Below, piece after piece: positions 17,908 through 27,696 of a DNA stretch of 64,000 bases. Made by a program: the position numbers and the translations under genes. This stretch comes from Candidatus Lambdaproteobacteria bacterium RIFOXYD2_FULL_50_16. GTDB taxonomy: Bacteria > SAR324 > XYD2-FULL-50-16. A model generated the notes under the pieces. It saw nothing but the letters and a program-made list of their open reading frames with translations, was not told the origin of the DNA and did not search any database. Position 1 is the first letter of the stretch. The number at the start of each line of letters is the position of its first letter. Where the stretch lies: the NCBI GenBank assembly GCA_001783695.1, contig MFNE01000030.1:11884-75883 (forward strand). Reading direction: 5' to 3'.

Positions 17908-20163
17908 ATGAGCGAACTGACCCCCCAAGAGCGGGCGATTATCAAAGAAGAAGAAAGCCGCTTGGCCAAACTCCAAGGGCTTAGCCGCTCCCAAAGTTAC
18001 GCAGGCAACCGCGAGGCGCTGCTTCGGCAAACCATCGAACTGCGCGAATCTTTAAACGATGCCAACGAAGACGATCTGCCCCATTTGACCGAACAGATCA
18101 ACCATTTGATGAACTTGGTCAACCAATCTGATCAGGCCGACGCAGTCGGGTTTAACCCGAAAAATCCCTACTTCGCCCGGCTGATTTTAGAAGAAGAAAA
18201 CCGGAAACTCGATCTTTATATCGGCACCCAAGTCTTTTCAGAGCGCGCCGCTGGGTTACAAATCGTGGACTGGAAGGCCTCGCCTATCGCCTCCTTATAC
18301 TTCCGATATCAACAAGGCGAAGAATACGAAGAAGAGATCGGCGGCAGGACCGCAGAGGGGGAGATTAAGCTCAAAAGGCACCTGAAGGTCGAGGAAGGCG
18401 AGTTGGTCTTGATCGAAGAAGAGGGCTTGGCCCTACACAAAGAACCAGACGGCACCTGGGGCCGAGGGCGGGCCGCACACTTCCGCCTTGGTGGCGGCTC
18501 TGGCCAAGCGAGCCGCGCCGAGCGCGCGGTCACCGAAGGCCGGGGGCATCGGCTTTTACCCGAAATCACCGCCCTAATAGACCCCGCCCAATTCGAACTA
18601 ATCACCCAACCGGATTCAGGAATCCTCGCCATTCAAGGCACCGCCGGGTCGGGAAAAACCACCGTAGCCCTACACCGGGCGGCCTGGCTCCACCAAAAAG
18701 ACCCGAAAAAATTCGCGCCTGAAAAAATCATGGTCATGGTTTTTAACCGCGCCTTAGCCCGCTATATCGGCCTGCTTTTGCCTAGTCTAGGCACGGACGG
18801 AGTGAACATTGAACATTTTGATCATTGGGCTGGCGAACATCGCCAAAAACTTTATTCGGGGCTTTTCCCTAAAGGTCACAGCCAAGAAACCCCGGTGGCA
18901 GTAATTCGCCTCAAGAAACATCCGCGGTTGTTAAAGTTAATCGAAGATTTTGCCAATAACAAAAAGGCAAACTTGGACCAAACCTTAGCCGAACTGGTTA
19001 AAGCAAAAAGTCTGGGCACCCTTATTCCTAACGCTTTGGCCTCACTCTCCTTTGTTGATCAAATCACAGCCCTGAGGGATTGGGTGCGCGGCCAAGGGCG
19101 GCTGGGTGGACAAACCTTTGCTTATTCAGGCGAGGTCAAAGCCCTGCTTAGTGAGCTATTAGAACAACAATCTTTAGAACTTGAAGGCAATAAAAAACAA
19201 ATAACTTTAGAATTGTACGATGAATTTTTCTCGGACTTCGAAGGGCTCCGTCAGGCTTTTAGTGGGCTTGAAGAACTAGGACCAGAGCGGCTAGAAGAGG
19301 CCATTAATTGGATAAAAAGGGGCTGGGTCGCTCGACAAGAAGGCAGCATCACCGAAGAAGACGCCGAGCCAGACACCTTACTTGACTACGAAGACGACCC
19401 GATTTTACTCTATTTTTGGGTGTTATTTGCTGGGCCTATTGAGAAACAGAAATACGCCCATTTATTAATTGATGAGGCGCAAGATTTAAGTTTGGTCGAA
19501 CACAAGCTGCTGCTTTCTTTAGCCAAAGACCCTAAGTGTGTCACCTACGCTGGTGACCACCACCAACAAATGATCCAGTATAATAACTTTCAAAGTTGGG
19601 ACTGGCTCTTTGATCAACTGGGCCTGCCAGGGCAAAAAATTAGCAATCTGAAGGTCAGTTACCGCGCCACCCAAGAGATTATGGAATTTGCGATGGGTAT
19701 CTTGGGCAAATTGGCCGAAGATGTAACCATCCGGGCCATTAAAAATGGCCCCGCCGTCGAACTACACCGCTTCGCCCACCAAGGCGAACTCGCCCGCGCC
19801 TTGGCCGAAAACCTCAAAGACTTGGTGTTAAATGAGCGCAATGCTTCGGTCGCTTTAATTACTTTGAATCAAAAAAAGGCGAAAGAATATTACGATATTT
19901 TGTACCAAATGGAGATCCCGGGGCTGCGTTTAATTGACGATCAAAACTTCAGTTTCACCGCCGGGATCGACATTACCGACGTCACCCAAGTCAAGGGCTT
20001 GGAGTTTGATTACGTAGTGCTTTTAGACGTGGACGCGGTGGATTACCCAGAAAATAGCTATCACCAATATCTGCTACACATCGGTGCCACCAGGGCTGCT
20101 TACCAGCTTTGGCTGATGAGTTACAAGGAGCCTTCGTTGCTTTTGCCAGCGTCGATGAGGTAG
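17908..20163 (+). CDS. HelD/UvrD-like superfamily 1 helicase
   Basis: IQGTAGSGKTTVALHRAAWL Walker A, LLIDEAQDLS, TYAGDHHQQM, VSYRATQEIMEFA, DITDVTQVKGLEFDYVVLLDVD. Confidence 0.88.
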   Translation: MSELTPQERAIIKEEESRLAKLQGLSRSQSYAGNREALLRQTIELRESLNDANEDDLPHLTEQINHLMNLVNQSDQADAVGFNPKNPYFARLILEEENRKLDLYIGTQVFSERAAGLQIVDWKASPIASLYFRYQQGEEYEEEIGGRTAEGEIKLKRHLKVEEGELVLIEEEGLALHKEPDGTWGRGRAAHFRLGGGSGQASRAERAVTEGRGHRLLPEITALIDPAQFELITQPDSGILAIQGTAGSGKTTVALHRAAWLHQKDPKKFAPEKIMVMVFNRALARYIGLLLPSLGTDGVNIEHFDHWAGEHRQKLYSGLFPKGHSQETPVAVIRLKKHPRLLKLIEDFANNKKANLDQTLAELVKAKSLGTLIPNALASLSFVDQITALRDWVRGQGRLGGQTFAYSGEVKALLSELLEQQSLELEGNKKQITLELYDEFFSDFEGLRQAFSGLEELGPERLEEAINWIKRGWVARQEGSITEEDAEPDTLLDYEDDPILLYFWVLFAGPIEKQKYAHLLIDEAQDLSLVEHKLLLSLAKDPKCVTYAGDHHQQMIQYNNFQSWDWLFDQLGLPGQKISNLKVSYRATQEIMEFAMGILGKLAEDVTIRAIKNGPAVELHRFAHQGELARALAENLKDLVLNERNASVALITLNQKKAKEYYDILYQMEIPGLRLIDDQNFSFTAGIDITDVTQVKGLEFDYVVLLDVDAVDYPENSYHQYLLHIGATRAAYQLWLMSYKEPSLLLPASMR

Positions 20164-20236
20164 TTTATTGTTACTTGACTTGGTAATAAAAAAGGTACAT
20201 CTTTAATCTATTAAAAATTTACATTAAAGGCCCCCA

Positions 20237-20476
20237 ATGCAAAACGAAAACATCACCGAATTCCGCAAGCATTTACCCGATTTTTTTAAAGCCCGCCAAC
20301 GGGTGACCATCAACCACAAATCAGGGGCGATGGTTTTGATCCCGGCGGAAGAGTTAGAAAAAATCGAATTTCAGGCGATTGCGTATGAGATGGACCATAT
20401 TCGGGCCACTCAAAAGCTTTACTCTGGCGAAGAAGTAGAGGCAATGCTTGCGGAAGTCCTCAATCGAAAAAAATAA
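20237..20476 (+). CDS. Putative Phd/YefM-type antitoxin
   Basis: ITEFRKHLPDFFKARQRVTINHKSGAMVLIPAEELEKIE pattern; followed by small toxin-like ORF. Confidence 0.6.
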   Translation: MQNENITEFRKHLPDFFKARQRVTINHKSGAMVLIPAEELEKIEFQAIAYEMDHIRATQKLYSGEEVEAMLAEVLNRKK

Positions 20477-20514
20477 AACGCGTTACAAAGGCGTTTTTAA
20501 TTGAAGGACACCCT

Positions 20515-20823
20515 ATGTCAAGATGGTTTGAAACGGCACTCCAGCATTACTTGGAATTGGCGAGTGCCCCCAAGGACAGCACTAAATATCAACTTTTTAT
20601 CAAGATGACCTCGGCAATACGGCAAATAGAGTCCCGGCCAAGTTTGGGCGAGCTTTTGCCCGAAAAGCCTGCAATTATAAATGGCATTCGCCCGACTAGC
20701 TACCGCCTATATAGCGACCCCCAAGGTTCCTTTCGTCTGGCATACGCAGTTTTGGAGCGACCTAACAAAGAAGTCGAAATCCAGATCGAAAATATCTATT
20801 TGGAACAATCCCCCCTCAATTAG
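20515..20823 (+). CDS. Putative RelE/ParE-like toxin
   Basis: 102 aa, basic N-terminal helix region, ...YRLYSDPQGSFRLAYAVLERPNKEVEIQIENIYLEQS beta strands; position after antitoxin candidate. Confidence 0.42.
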   Translation: MSRWFETALQHYLELASAPKDSTKYQLFIKMTSAIRQIESRPSLGELLPEKPAIINGIRPTSYRLYSDPQGSFRLAYAVLERPNKEVEIQIENIYLEQSPLN

Positions 20824-21739
20824 TGGGCACTAAATGAAAATTCTGGCGGATGTTGTGACCTACTCGGCGGATAGAGCCAGAAACCACCGCGTCTGGCGCG
20901 TGAATCAAGACCGGTTGGCGGGCTCGGATTGATTGCAAAGCGAGACTGTCGTATTCCACAAAACCCACGTAATCCAGGTTAATCCCGAAGTATTTCATAC
21001 TTGCCTGCTTCATCGAAAAGCCCACCCTTACATCGTTGGGGGTGCGGACCTGATTTAGCACCACCTTGGGTTTAAAGGCGGCAATTTCGTATTTTAAAGT
21101 TTCCCCTGCTTGGGCATTTATTTCACTAATTTTATAGATTAATTCTGCTGGAGTCTTAGGGTTGTCTTCGTGTTTGGATTCGGTGACCTGCTCTAAAAAG
21201 GCTCGGACCCCTGAGTGCACCATTACGTTTTTCAGCTTCCGATAAAAGGCCGATTTAATAAAACGGTAGGTGTTTTCAACGCTGGTAGGTTCAGGCGCGG
21301 TGATCAAAATCCCCGAATTGGCCATTAAAAACAAGTCTAACGTATGAGAGGCAATTCCTGCCCCTAAATCAATCAATACATAGTCCGCCTGAACCCCTTG
21401 GATCGCTTTAATCAACCGCGATTGCTGCATCTGTTTCGGGTTAGCCGAACCAATCACGTCGTGGGCTCCAGAAGCAAGCCTTAGCCCCGGGATTCCCGTT
21501 GGAATCATGATGTCTTCTAAAGCCAATTGGCTCGACTTTATAAAGTCGGATATGCTGACCCTAGAATAAGAAACCCCAAAAAAGGTATGTAAGTTAGCCC
21601 CGCCGAAATCAGCATCAATCAGAGCTACTTCGTTGCCTTTTTGCGCAAGATCAATGGCCAAGTTGGTGCTGAGGAAGCTTTTTCCCACACCACCCTTCCC
21701 CCCGGCAATCGCCCAAATTTTCTTTTTAGCTGTGTTCAT
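20816..21739 (-). CDS. MinD/ParA-family (FlhG-like) P-loop ATPase
   Basis: AIAGGKGGVGKSFLSTNLAIDLA, ALIDADFGGANLHTFFG, YVLIDLGAGIASHTLDLFLMANSGILITAPEPTSVENTYRFIKS. Confidence 0.9.
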   Translation of the reverse strand: MNTAKKKIWAIAGGKGGVGKSFLSTNLAIDLAQKGNEVALIDADFGGANLHTFFGVSYSRVSISDFIKSSQLALEDIMIPTGIPGLRLASGAHDVIGSANPKQMQQSRLIKAIQGVQADYVLIDLGAGIASHTLDLFLMANSGILITAPEPTSVENTYRFIKSAFYRKLKNVMVHSGVRAFLEQVTESKHEDNPKTPAELIYKISEINAQAGETLKYEIAAFKPKVVLNQVRTPNDVRVGFSMKQASMKYFGINLDYVGFVEYDSLALQSIRARQPVLIHAPDAVVSGSIRRVGHNIRQNFHLVPTN

Positions 21740-21979
21740 GATTCAAACAACTAGTGCCGATCTGCGGCGCCCCTCCTTGGGCGTAGGTCCGTTCCTTCCG
21801 TTTCGGGAGGGAGAGACCGGCTGGTCGGGCTTGGTTGTGCAATAGTCAATCCAAATTTGGCATGCTAGCTTATTAAATCTTTGGACTTAGCCCTTTTTGA
21901 CAAGCTTTTGGGTTCTAGTCTTGCCAATAGCAGCTAATGGATTTAGGATAAACGCCTTAGCTAACTCGAGAATAAGACC

Positions 21980-22495
21980 ATGGCCGTTCTAAAAGTACTG
22001 ACCTATCCCGATCCCTTTCTGAAAAAAAATGCCCAAGAGGTAACTGTTTTTAATCAGGAACTAAAGGAATTGGCGGCGGATATGGCCGATACTATGTATG
22101 ACCAAAGTGGCCTTGGACTGGCCGCACCGCAAGTGGGCCAAGGGCTTAGGCTTTTTGTGGCAGACCTCACCTACCGCCCCAATGACCCGGAACATCCGCG
22201 AAACTGGATCGCTTACGTTAACCCGATGATCAAAAAGGGTGAAGGCGAGCAATTTCTTGAAGAAGGTTGCCTTTCGGTTCCTGAATATCGGGCTGAAATC
22301 AAACGCTTTCAGAATATCACCATCGAGTATAACGACCTAGAGGGAAACCTAAAAAAGGTGACTGCTGAGGGTCTTTTTGCGGTTTGTATTCAACATGAGA
22401 TGGACCATTTGGCAGGCAAATTATTTATTGATTACCTGCCGCCGCTGAAGCGAAAAATGATCCAAAAACGCCTTAAAAAATTGGCCGAAGAATAA
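21980..22495 (+). CDS. def: Peptide deformylase
   Basis: GLGLAAPQVG, EEGCLSVPEYRAEI, QHEMDHLAGKLFIDYL. Confidence 0.96.
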   Translation: MAVLKVLTYPDPFLKKNAQEVTVFNQELKELAADMADTMYDQSGLGLAAPQVGQGLRLFVADLTYRPNDPEHPRNWIAYVNPMIKKGEGEQFLEEGCLSVPEYRAEIKRFQNITIEYNDLEGNLKKVTAEGLFAVCIQHEMDHLAGKLFIDYLPPLKRKMIQKRLKKLAEE

Positions 22496-22564
22496 GTGGC
22501 TTTTTCATAACATCGCCATTTTACCCGTTCGATATTAGTATATCATATTGTTTTAAAAGGATTA

Positions 22565-23176
22565 ATGGATCTACTCCTGGGGATTGACGAGGCCGGGCGG
22601 GGGCCGGTGTTGGGGCCTTTGGTCCTGGCTGGGGTTGTGGTGAAAAATTCTCAACTAACCCTTTTACAAAAATGGGGAGTAGCCGACTCGAAAACCTTTG
22701 GGGCTGGTGCCAAGGCCATAGCCCGACGGGCCGAGCTAGCCGAACAAATCAAAGCCCAATTTCCCTACCAGATCGAAACCGCCTCGGCAGAAAAGGTGGA
22801 CACCTATGTGAGACGAGGGGGCCTAAACGAACTAGAGCGCGAAATGGCCAGTCGGATTATTAGGGCCTTCCCCAATTCCCAAGTGATGCTAGACGGGGCG
22901 GGGCTCTTTGGGCCTCTGTGTGGGCCCAAGGTTAGGGCCCAAAACAAAGCCGACCTTAATCACCCTCAAGTGGCTGCCGCCTCAATCCTGGCCAAGGACC
23001 ACCGCGACCGATTGCTAGAGCAACTCTTAAGCCCATTCGAGCCCCAATTCGGCCCGATCAAGGGAGGTGGCTACGCCAACCCGGGCACCTTGGCCTTTGT
23101 CTTGTGGCACCACACCCAAACCGGCCACCTTCCCCCCTTTTACCGCCAAAGCTATAACTGGAAGGCTTTGAACTAG
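22565..23176 (+). CDS. rnhB: Ribonuclease HII
   Basis: LLGIDEAGRGPVLGPLVLAGVV, MLDGAGLFG, NKADLNHPQVAAASILAKDHRD. Confidence 0.94.
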   Translation: MDLLLGIDEAGRGPVLGPLVLAGVVVKNSQLTLLQKWGVADSKTFGAGAKAIARRAELAEQIKAQFPYQIETASAEKVDTYVRRGGLNELEREMASRIIRAFPNSQVMLDGAGLFGPLCGPKVRAQNKADLNHPQVAAASILAKDHRDRLLEQLLSPFEPQFGPIKGGGYANPGTLAFVLWHHTQTGHLPPFYRQSYNWKALN

Positions 23177-23331
23177 ACGAGCTTTTGCCCTTTTATGGCC
23201 CAAAATTATAATTGCCTTGAGTCCCCCTTAGCGCCCCCCAAAGAATAGCCGGCCATCCAAATCGGTTGATAAACAAGGTCTGTGGCTAAGTTTAAGTAGA
23301 AAAATTACCGGAATTCGCGGAAAAGAATGGG

Positions 23332-23556
23332 CTAATTCTTAAAAAAAAGGACGTTTTTTTTAGGCGAATCTTTGGGTTCGTCTTGATCAGAAAGATCTTC
23401 GGGGGCTGGGTCTTGGCGGAGTTCTTTATTGTTTTTACTAAGGTTTTGCAGGAATAAAAAACCTTGTAACAAAAAAATAGCACTAGCCACGGTGCCTAAA
23501 AGTCTTAGAAAAAGACGAAAGGCTTTTGAGGAAAAAAAGCGAATAAAAAGGTCCAT
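23332..23556 (-). CDS. Small single-TM hypothetical protein
   Basis: Internal ATG at 23556: MDLFIRFFSSKAFRLFLRLLGTVASAIFLLQGFLFLQNLSKNNKELRQDPAPEDL... Confidence 0.4.
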   Translation of the reverse strand: MDLFIRFFSSKAFRLFLRLLGTVASAIFLLQGFLFLQNLSKNNKELRQDPAPEDLSDQDEPKDSPKKNVLFFKN

Positions 23557-23993
23557 AGGGCTCCTGACTGTGGTTTCATATCCTAGCCTCCATCTGGGAG
23601 TAAGTAAAGACCTTCGCGCAAATCCCGACTTCTTTGACTGTTTAATACGCAAAAAAGTGCCCCCCTTTGTCCTGACAAACGGTCAGCTTTTTAAGATAGA
23701 GCCACTGGTTTAAGCACCCACGCCCAAAAAGGAAGCTTGGCCAAAGGTTTATTTCTCCGGTCAAGGCCGCAGAAATGAGTCAGTCGAGTTAAACCAGCGG
23801 ATTGGAAAAAAAAGTGATCGAACGCAACCATACCCTGGTTGGTGACCAAGACGGCAGGATTCACATCCTACCAACTTGTCAGAAGGTTGCGACCCCGAGA
23901 CAGGTAAACACCCCAAATAAACCCAATTTTTTGTTGAGATTGGGGTGCGGTTTTGGGTAAAAAAATCAGTACCGCTACGCTCAAGGTGAGGAC

Positions 23994-24104
23994 TTATTCG
24001 AGAGACTTTGGCCGCTCTGCTACAAGTCGAAAGCCCAAGTTGTTTCGTCGCCGTTGAGTTTGCCGGGGGACAAAAAATAGGGTGGTAGAGGTTATCCTAG
24101 GGGA
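23994..24104 (-). pseudogene. C-terminal remnant resembling FGE-sulfatase / DGR variable-protein tail
   Basis: Open 36 codons then stop: SPRITSTTLFFVPRQTQRRRNNLGFRLVAERPKSLE*; no upstream domain in frame. Confidence 0.45.
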
Positions 24105-24322
24105 CTAAAAGGGGAATAAATGCTCCTATGCGCCGATGCAGGGCAGTTGCCGATGTTTATGGCGTATTTATAATAAAACGGGCTCACAAAGAAGCTAGGT
24201 CTCACAGCTTGGCCAAAGAGATTTTGTTAGCCGGACAAAAGAGCCACTTTGACCTGGAGTGGATTGATATTTTTTTTTTGCCCAAGAGTCCGACTTTGTC
24301 CCTAGGCCAACAAATCCGCCAA

Positions 24323-24787
24323 TTAGCCCAATTTTTGCACTTTGAGCCAACCTAGGGCTTTGTCTTCATTGGCAAAATAACCCTCCTGGGCATGTCCGTA
24401 GCGCTTTTGAAAAAATCCCATTTTTATTTCATCATGGTGCAGCAGCGCCATCGCTAGACAGCAGGTCGTTTGCAGTTGGCGGCGGGTCCTTAGTTCGCGG
24501 GTTTCTTCAGGGGTCAAGTAACTGACCCAAAAGCCGTGATCCGATAAAAACTGCGGGATCGATTGACGAAAGAAGCGGTTCGATTCAATGTTTTCAAACC
24601 CAGCACCACGAAGATCGAATAAAGCTTTAAATGGGTGACCTTGGGGTATTTTGGCGGCTTCCATCGTCAGCCCCACTAGCCAGCGCTCCACTGCCACTTG
24701 GTCTAAGACCCCAGAAAGCCGGGTAACCAAAAGTTGTTCTGGCGCCACCCATAAACTTAGGATCGGGACTTCAGTGGTAAGATGCAT
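24323..24787 (-). CDS. Hypothetical protein, possibly STAS/SpoIIAA-like
   Basis: 154-aa ORF with alternating strand/helix pattern, LTRLSGVLDQVAVERWLVGL...ALFDLRGAGFENI... ...ALGWLKVQ. Confidence 0.5.
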   Translation of the reverse strand: MHLTTEVPILSLWVAPEQLLVTRLSGVLDQVAVERWLVGLTMEAAKIPQGHPFKALFDLRGAGFENIESNRFFRQSIPQFLSDHGFWVSYLTPEETRELRTRRQLQTTCCLAMALLHHDEIKMGFFQKRYGHAQEGYFANEDKALGWLKVQKLG

Positions 24788-24833
24788 AAACGCTCCTCAA
24801 GCGTAAGTTAGCAGGGACTATCTGGAACTGCCC

Positions 24834-26975
24834 CTAAGATTGGGCGGGTGTTTCGGGTTCAAAGAGCCTTCTGGCGGTAACTTGATTGAGGCCGTTAAGT
24901 CTCTTTAAAATCTTAGCAAACTGATCGAGGCTCGCAACCTCGATATTGATTTCTTCAGTCGATTTATTTTCGACCAGCCGGTGGTGACATTCCAGAATTC
25001 GTACCTTTGCCGAAACCAAGATTTTCATGATCTGAAAATGGGTTTTAATATCCTGGTCAAAATGCAGTAAGAGCCGCACTTGGGTCCGTTCCTCTTTGCC
25101 AAAGTCCCAGCTCGCGTCCACCAGTCGTTTAGGGTCGATCCCCCTTAAATTTTTACAGTCGGTCTGATGGATCGAAACCCCTTCACCTTGTATCATCACC
25201 CCTAAAATGTCGTCCCCTTTAAGCGGATTACAACATTTAGCCAGCTTAAATTGTTGATCCTCAAGCCCAAGAATCACCACCCCTTCCGCTTTTCGGCCAA
25301 AGGTTTGCATGATTTTTTTAGAAAAGGTCCAACTCTTCGAGTCAGCCTGCCCGATCAAAAAAACCTTAAGTTCGTTTACCGAACAATTGCCAAAACCTAG
25401 GTCAATCAGAAAGGCTTCGTCACTTTTATATTTTTTATATTTTAGGAACTTACCAAACTCAACAGAGCTTAAATAGTCCTCGCCTTTAAGCCCGATGCGA
25501 GCCATTTGCTCACTAAAGATGTCTTTTCCTAATTTTAAGGCCTCTTGGTTTTCGGTTTTGCGCAATTCGCTACGAATCGAGGAAAGGGCTCGGTTAGTGT
25601 TGGCATAACCTAACCAGGCGGGGGTTGGATGTTCAGAGTCTTCGGTTAGGATCATCACTTGGTCGCCATGCTTGATCCGGTGGTGGATCGGCACCACTTG
25701 CCCGTCAATTTTAGCCCCCCGACAATGGTGCCCCAGCTGGGTGTGTACGGCGTAAGCAAAATCGAGAACAGTCGCCCCCAGTGGCAAGCGGTGAATCCGG
25801 CCTTTTGGTGAAAAGGCGTAAACTAAGTCTGAATATAATTCGCGTGTGAAAATTTCTAAAGATTCTTTGGGGTCTGAAGTGATGGTTAAACTTTTAGAAA
25901 GTTCGTCCAACCATGGCATAGACCGTTTTTTTTCTGCCGCTCGGTTTGTCCCGGCTAGTTTATAAGACCAATGCGCCGCCACCCCGATCTCGGCGATGTG
26001 GTGCATCTCGGCAGTGCGAATCTGAATCTCAAATCCCTGGCCTTCGTCGTTGACCACAGCGGTGTGGATGGATTGATAGCCGTTGGCTTTAGGGAAGGCG
26101 ATATAGTCTTTAAAGCGCCCTTGCACCGGGGTAAAACGCCCATGCACCAACCCCAAGGCGTGATACGCGAGTTCGGTTTCATCGACAATAACTCTAAGAC
26201 CAAGTAAGTCGTGTACATCTTCGTAACTCACCTGATATTTTTGGGCTTTTGTATAAATCGAAAAACAATGTTTAATTCGGTGGTAAAACCTAGCGTTGAT
26301 CCCGTGGGCTTGTAAAATCTTTTCAATGATCCGTTGAGTCCGCTCCAGGGCTGACTGATGATCTAACTGTTTTGATACCAAAAACCGACTGATTGACGCA
26401 AATTCCTCTGGGTAAAGTATGGCAAAACTTAGGTCTTCTAGCTCGATTTTTTGATGATTTAATCCTAAGCGTTCAGCCAAAGGAGCGAAAAGTTCCAAGG
26501 TCTCGGCGGCAAAGTTTTTTACTTTTTTATTAGTCAGCCCAGACCAACTTCGTAACCGTACCAGCCGAATCGCCAAAATCACAAATATAACCCGTGGATC
26601 TTTGGCCGCTGCGTCCACCATCGCCCGCATTGACAAAGCCAAAGCGTCTCTGGATTCAACCCCTAGTCCGGCTGGCTGAAAATGGTCTAGTGAGTCCACC
26701 AACTTGGCTGTGGGCTCGCCAATCTGAGAGGCCAGTTCGCCATAATTTGCGCGGTTATTTTTAATGGTTGAATAAAGCATGCCAGCGACCACCGACTCTA
26801 GGTCGAGCTTGAGCTCGATCAAGACTCGGGCCACCTCCAGATGCTCCTGAATAGCCACCGGACCATCCCCGCCCAAGAGCCGCCCAGCTAAGATGTAGGC
26901 CTTTTGCAAAGGTACAATATCAGCGTCGGGAACATAAGCTTTATAAGAGGAGATGATTTGCTCAATCCGAATCAT
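24834..26975 (-). CDS. RelA/SpoT-family (p)ppGpp synthetase with degenerate HD domain
   Basis: GRFKDYIAFPKANGYQSIHTAV, EIQIRTAEMHHIAEIGVAAHWSYK; TGS (YAFSPKGRIHRLPLGATVLDFAYAVHTQLGHHCRGAKIDG), LAKCCNPLKGDDI, C-terminal ACT-like region. Confidence 0.93.
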   Translation of the reverse strand: MIRIEQIISSYKAYVPDADIVPLQKAYILAGRLLGGDGPVAIQEHLEVARVLIELKLDLESVVAGMLYSTIKNNRANYGELASQIGEPTAKLVDSLDHFQPAGLGVESRDALALSMRAMVDAAAKDPRVIFVILAIRLVRLRSWSGLTNKKVKNFAAETLELFAPLAERLGLNHQKIELEDLSFAILYPEEFASISRFLVSKQLDHQSALERTQRIIEKILQAHGINARFYHRIKHCFSIYTKAQKYQVSYEDVHDLLGLRVIVDETELAYHALGLVHGRFTPVQGRFKDYIAFPKANGYQSIHTAVVNDEGQGFEIQIRTAEMHHIAEIGVAAHWSYKLAGTNRAAEKKRSMPWLDELSKSLTITSDPKESLEIFTRELYSDLVYAFSPKGRIHRLPLGATVLDFAYAVHTQLGHHCRGAKIDGQVVPIHHRIKHGDQVMILTEDSEHPTPAWLGYANTNRALSSIRSELRKTENQEALKLGKDIFSEQMARIGLKGEDYLSSVEFGKFLKYKKYKSDEAFLIDLGFGNCSVNELKVFLIGQADSKSWTFSKKIMQTFGRKAEGVVILGLEDQQFKLAKCCNPLKGDDILGVMIQGEGVSIHQTDCKNLRGIDPKRLVDASWDFGKEERTQVRLLLHFDQDIKTHFQIMKILVSAKVRILECHHRLVENKSTEEINIEVASLDQFAKILKRLNGLNQVTARRLFEPETPAQS

Positions 26976-27664
26976 AAAACCAGACCACCTGATAGCTGGA
27001 TTTCATGAAGCAAACGTTTGATTCTTGGGTGTTCTCGGTGCCCGGTTATTCGAAGAATCACTTCAGCTAAGGGGAGTTCGCGAATTTTGTCCCGGTCCAA
27101 GACATGGTATAGAAAGACTTTTAAAAGCCGATCTTTGCCCAGTTCTAGGTTATCGTTTAAAATTACGTGATCATATTGGTCTTGAAAGGCCAATTCATGT
27201 TTGGCGTTACCCAAGCGGCGGGCTAGGCTGGCCTCAGTCTCGGTGCCGCGATTTATTAATCGAGATTTTAACTCTTCAAGGCTGGGCGGGGTAATAAAGA
27301 TATAAACAGCTTTAAAATCAATCGCTTTAAGCTGCATTGCCCCCTGTACATCTACATCCAAAACTACGGTATAACCCGAATTCTCTTGCTCTTGGATTTT
27401 AAGCTTGGAGGTCCCGTAATAGTTGCCATATACCTGGGCCCACTCTAAAAACTCACTTTTTTCGATGCTTTTTTTGAAATCTTCTGGGTCGGTGAAGTGA
27501 TAATCAACCCCTTCGACTTCGCCAGGGCGCTGGGCTCTGGTAGTGGTGGAGACGGAAAGTTGCAGGAAATTGAGGGAAGCGAGAGCCTCTTTAACCAAAG
27601 AGGTCTTACCCGTGCCGCTCGGTGCGGAGACCACGAAAAGGGCAGGCCGGATCAGACCCATCAC
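26972..27664 (-). CDS. gmk: Guanylate kinase
   Basis: VVSAPSGTGKTSLVKEAL, VSTTTRAQRPGEVEGVDYHF, EWAQVYGNYYGTSK, VVLDVDVQGAMQLK. Confidence 0.94.
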   Translation of the reverse strand: MMGLIRPALFVVSAPSGTGKTSLVKEALASLNFLQLSVSTTTRAQRPGEVEGVDYHFTDPEDFKKSIEKSEFLEWAQVYGNYYGTSKLKIQEQENSGYTVVLDVDVQGAMQLKAIDFKAVYIFITPPSLEELKSRLINRGTETEASLARRLGNAKHELAFQDQYDHVILNDNLELGKDRLLKVFLYHVLDRDKIRELPLAEVILRITGHREHPRIKRLLHEIQLSGGLVL

Positions 27665-27696
27665 ACCCTGAGTTGGCGGCGATTCCGGCTAGCCGA

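Noticed and set aside
23994-24104. Confident call of a complete diversity-generating retroelement
   Set aside because: No reverse transcriptase, Avd or second repeat copy in the window; kept only as a hypothesis in findings.
24128-24355. 75-aa plus-strand ORF
   Set aside because: No recognisable motif, overlaps a better-supported minus-strand gene end.
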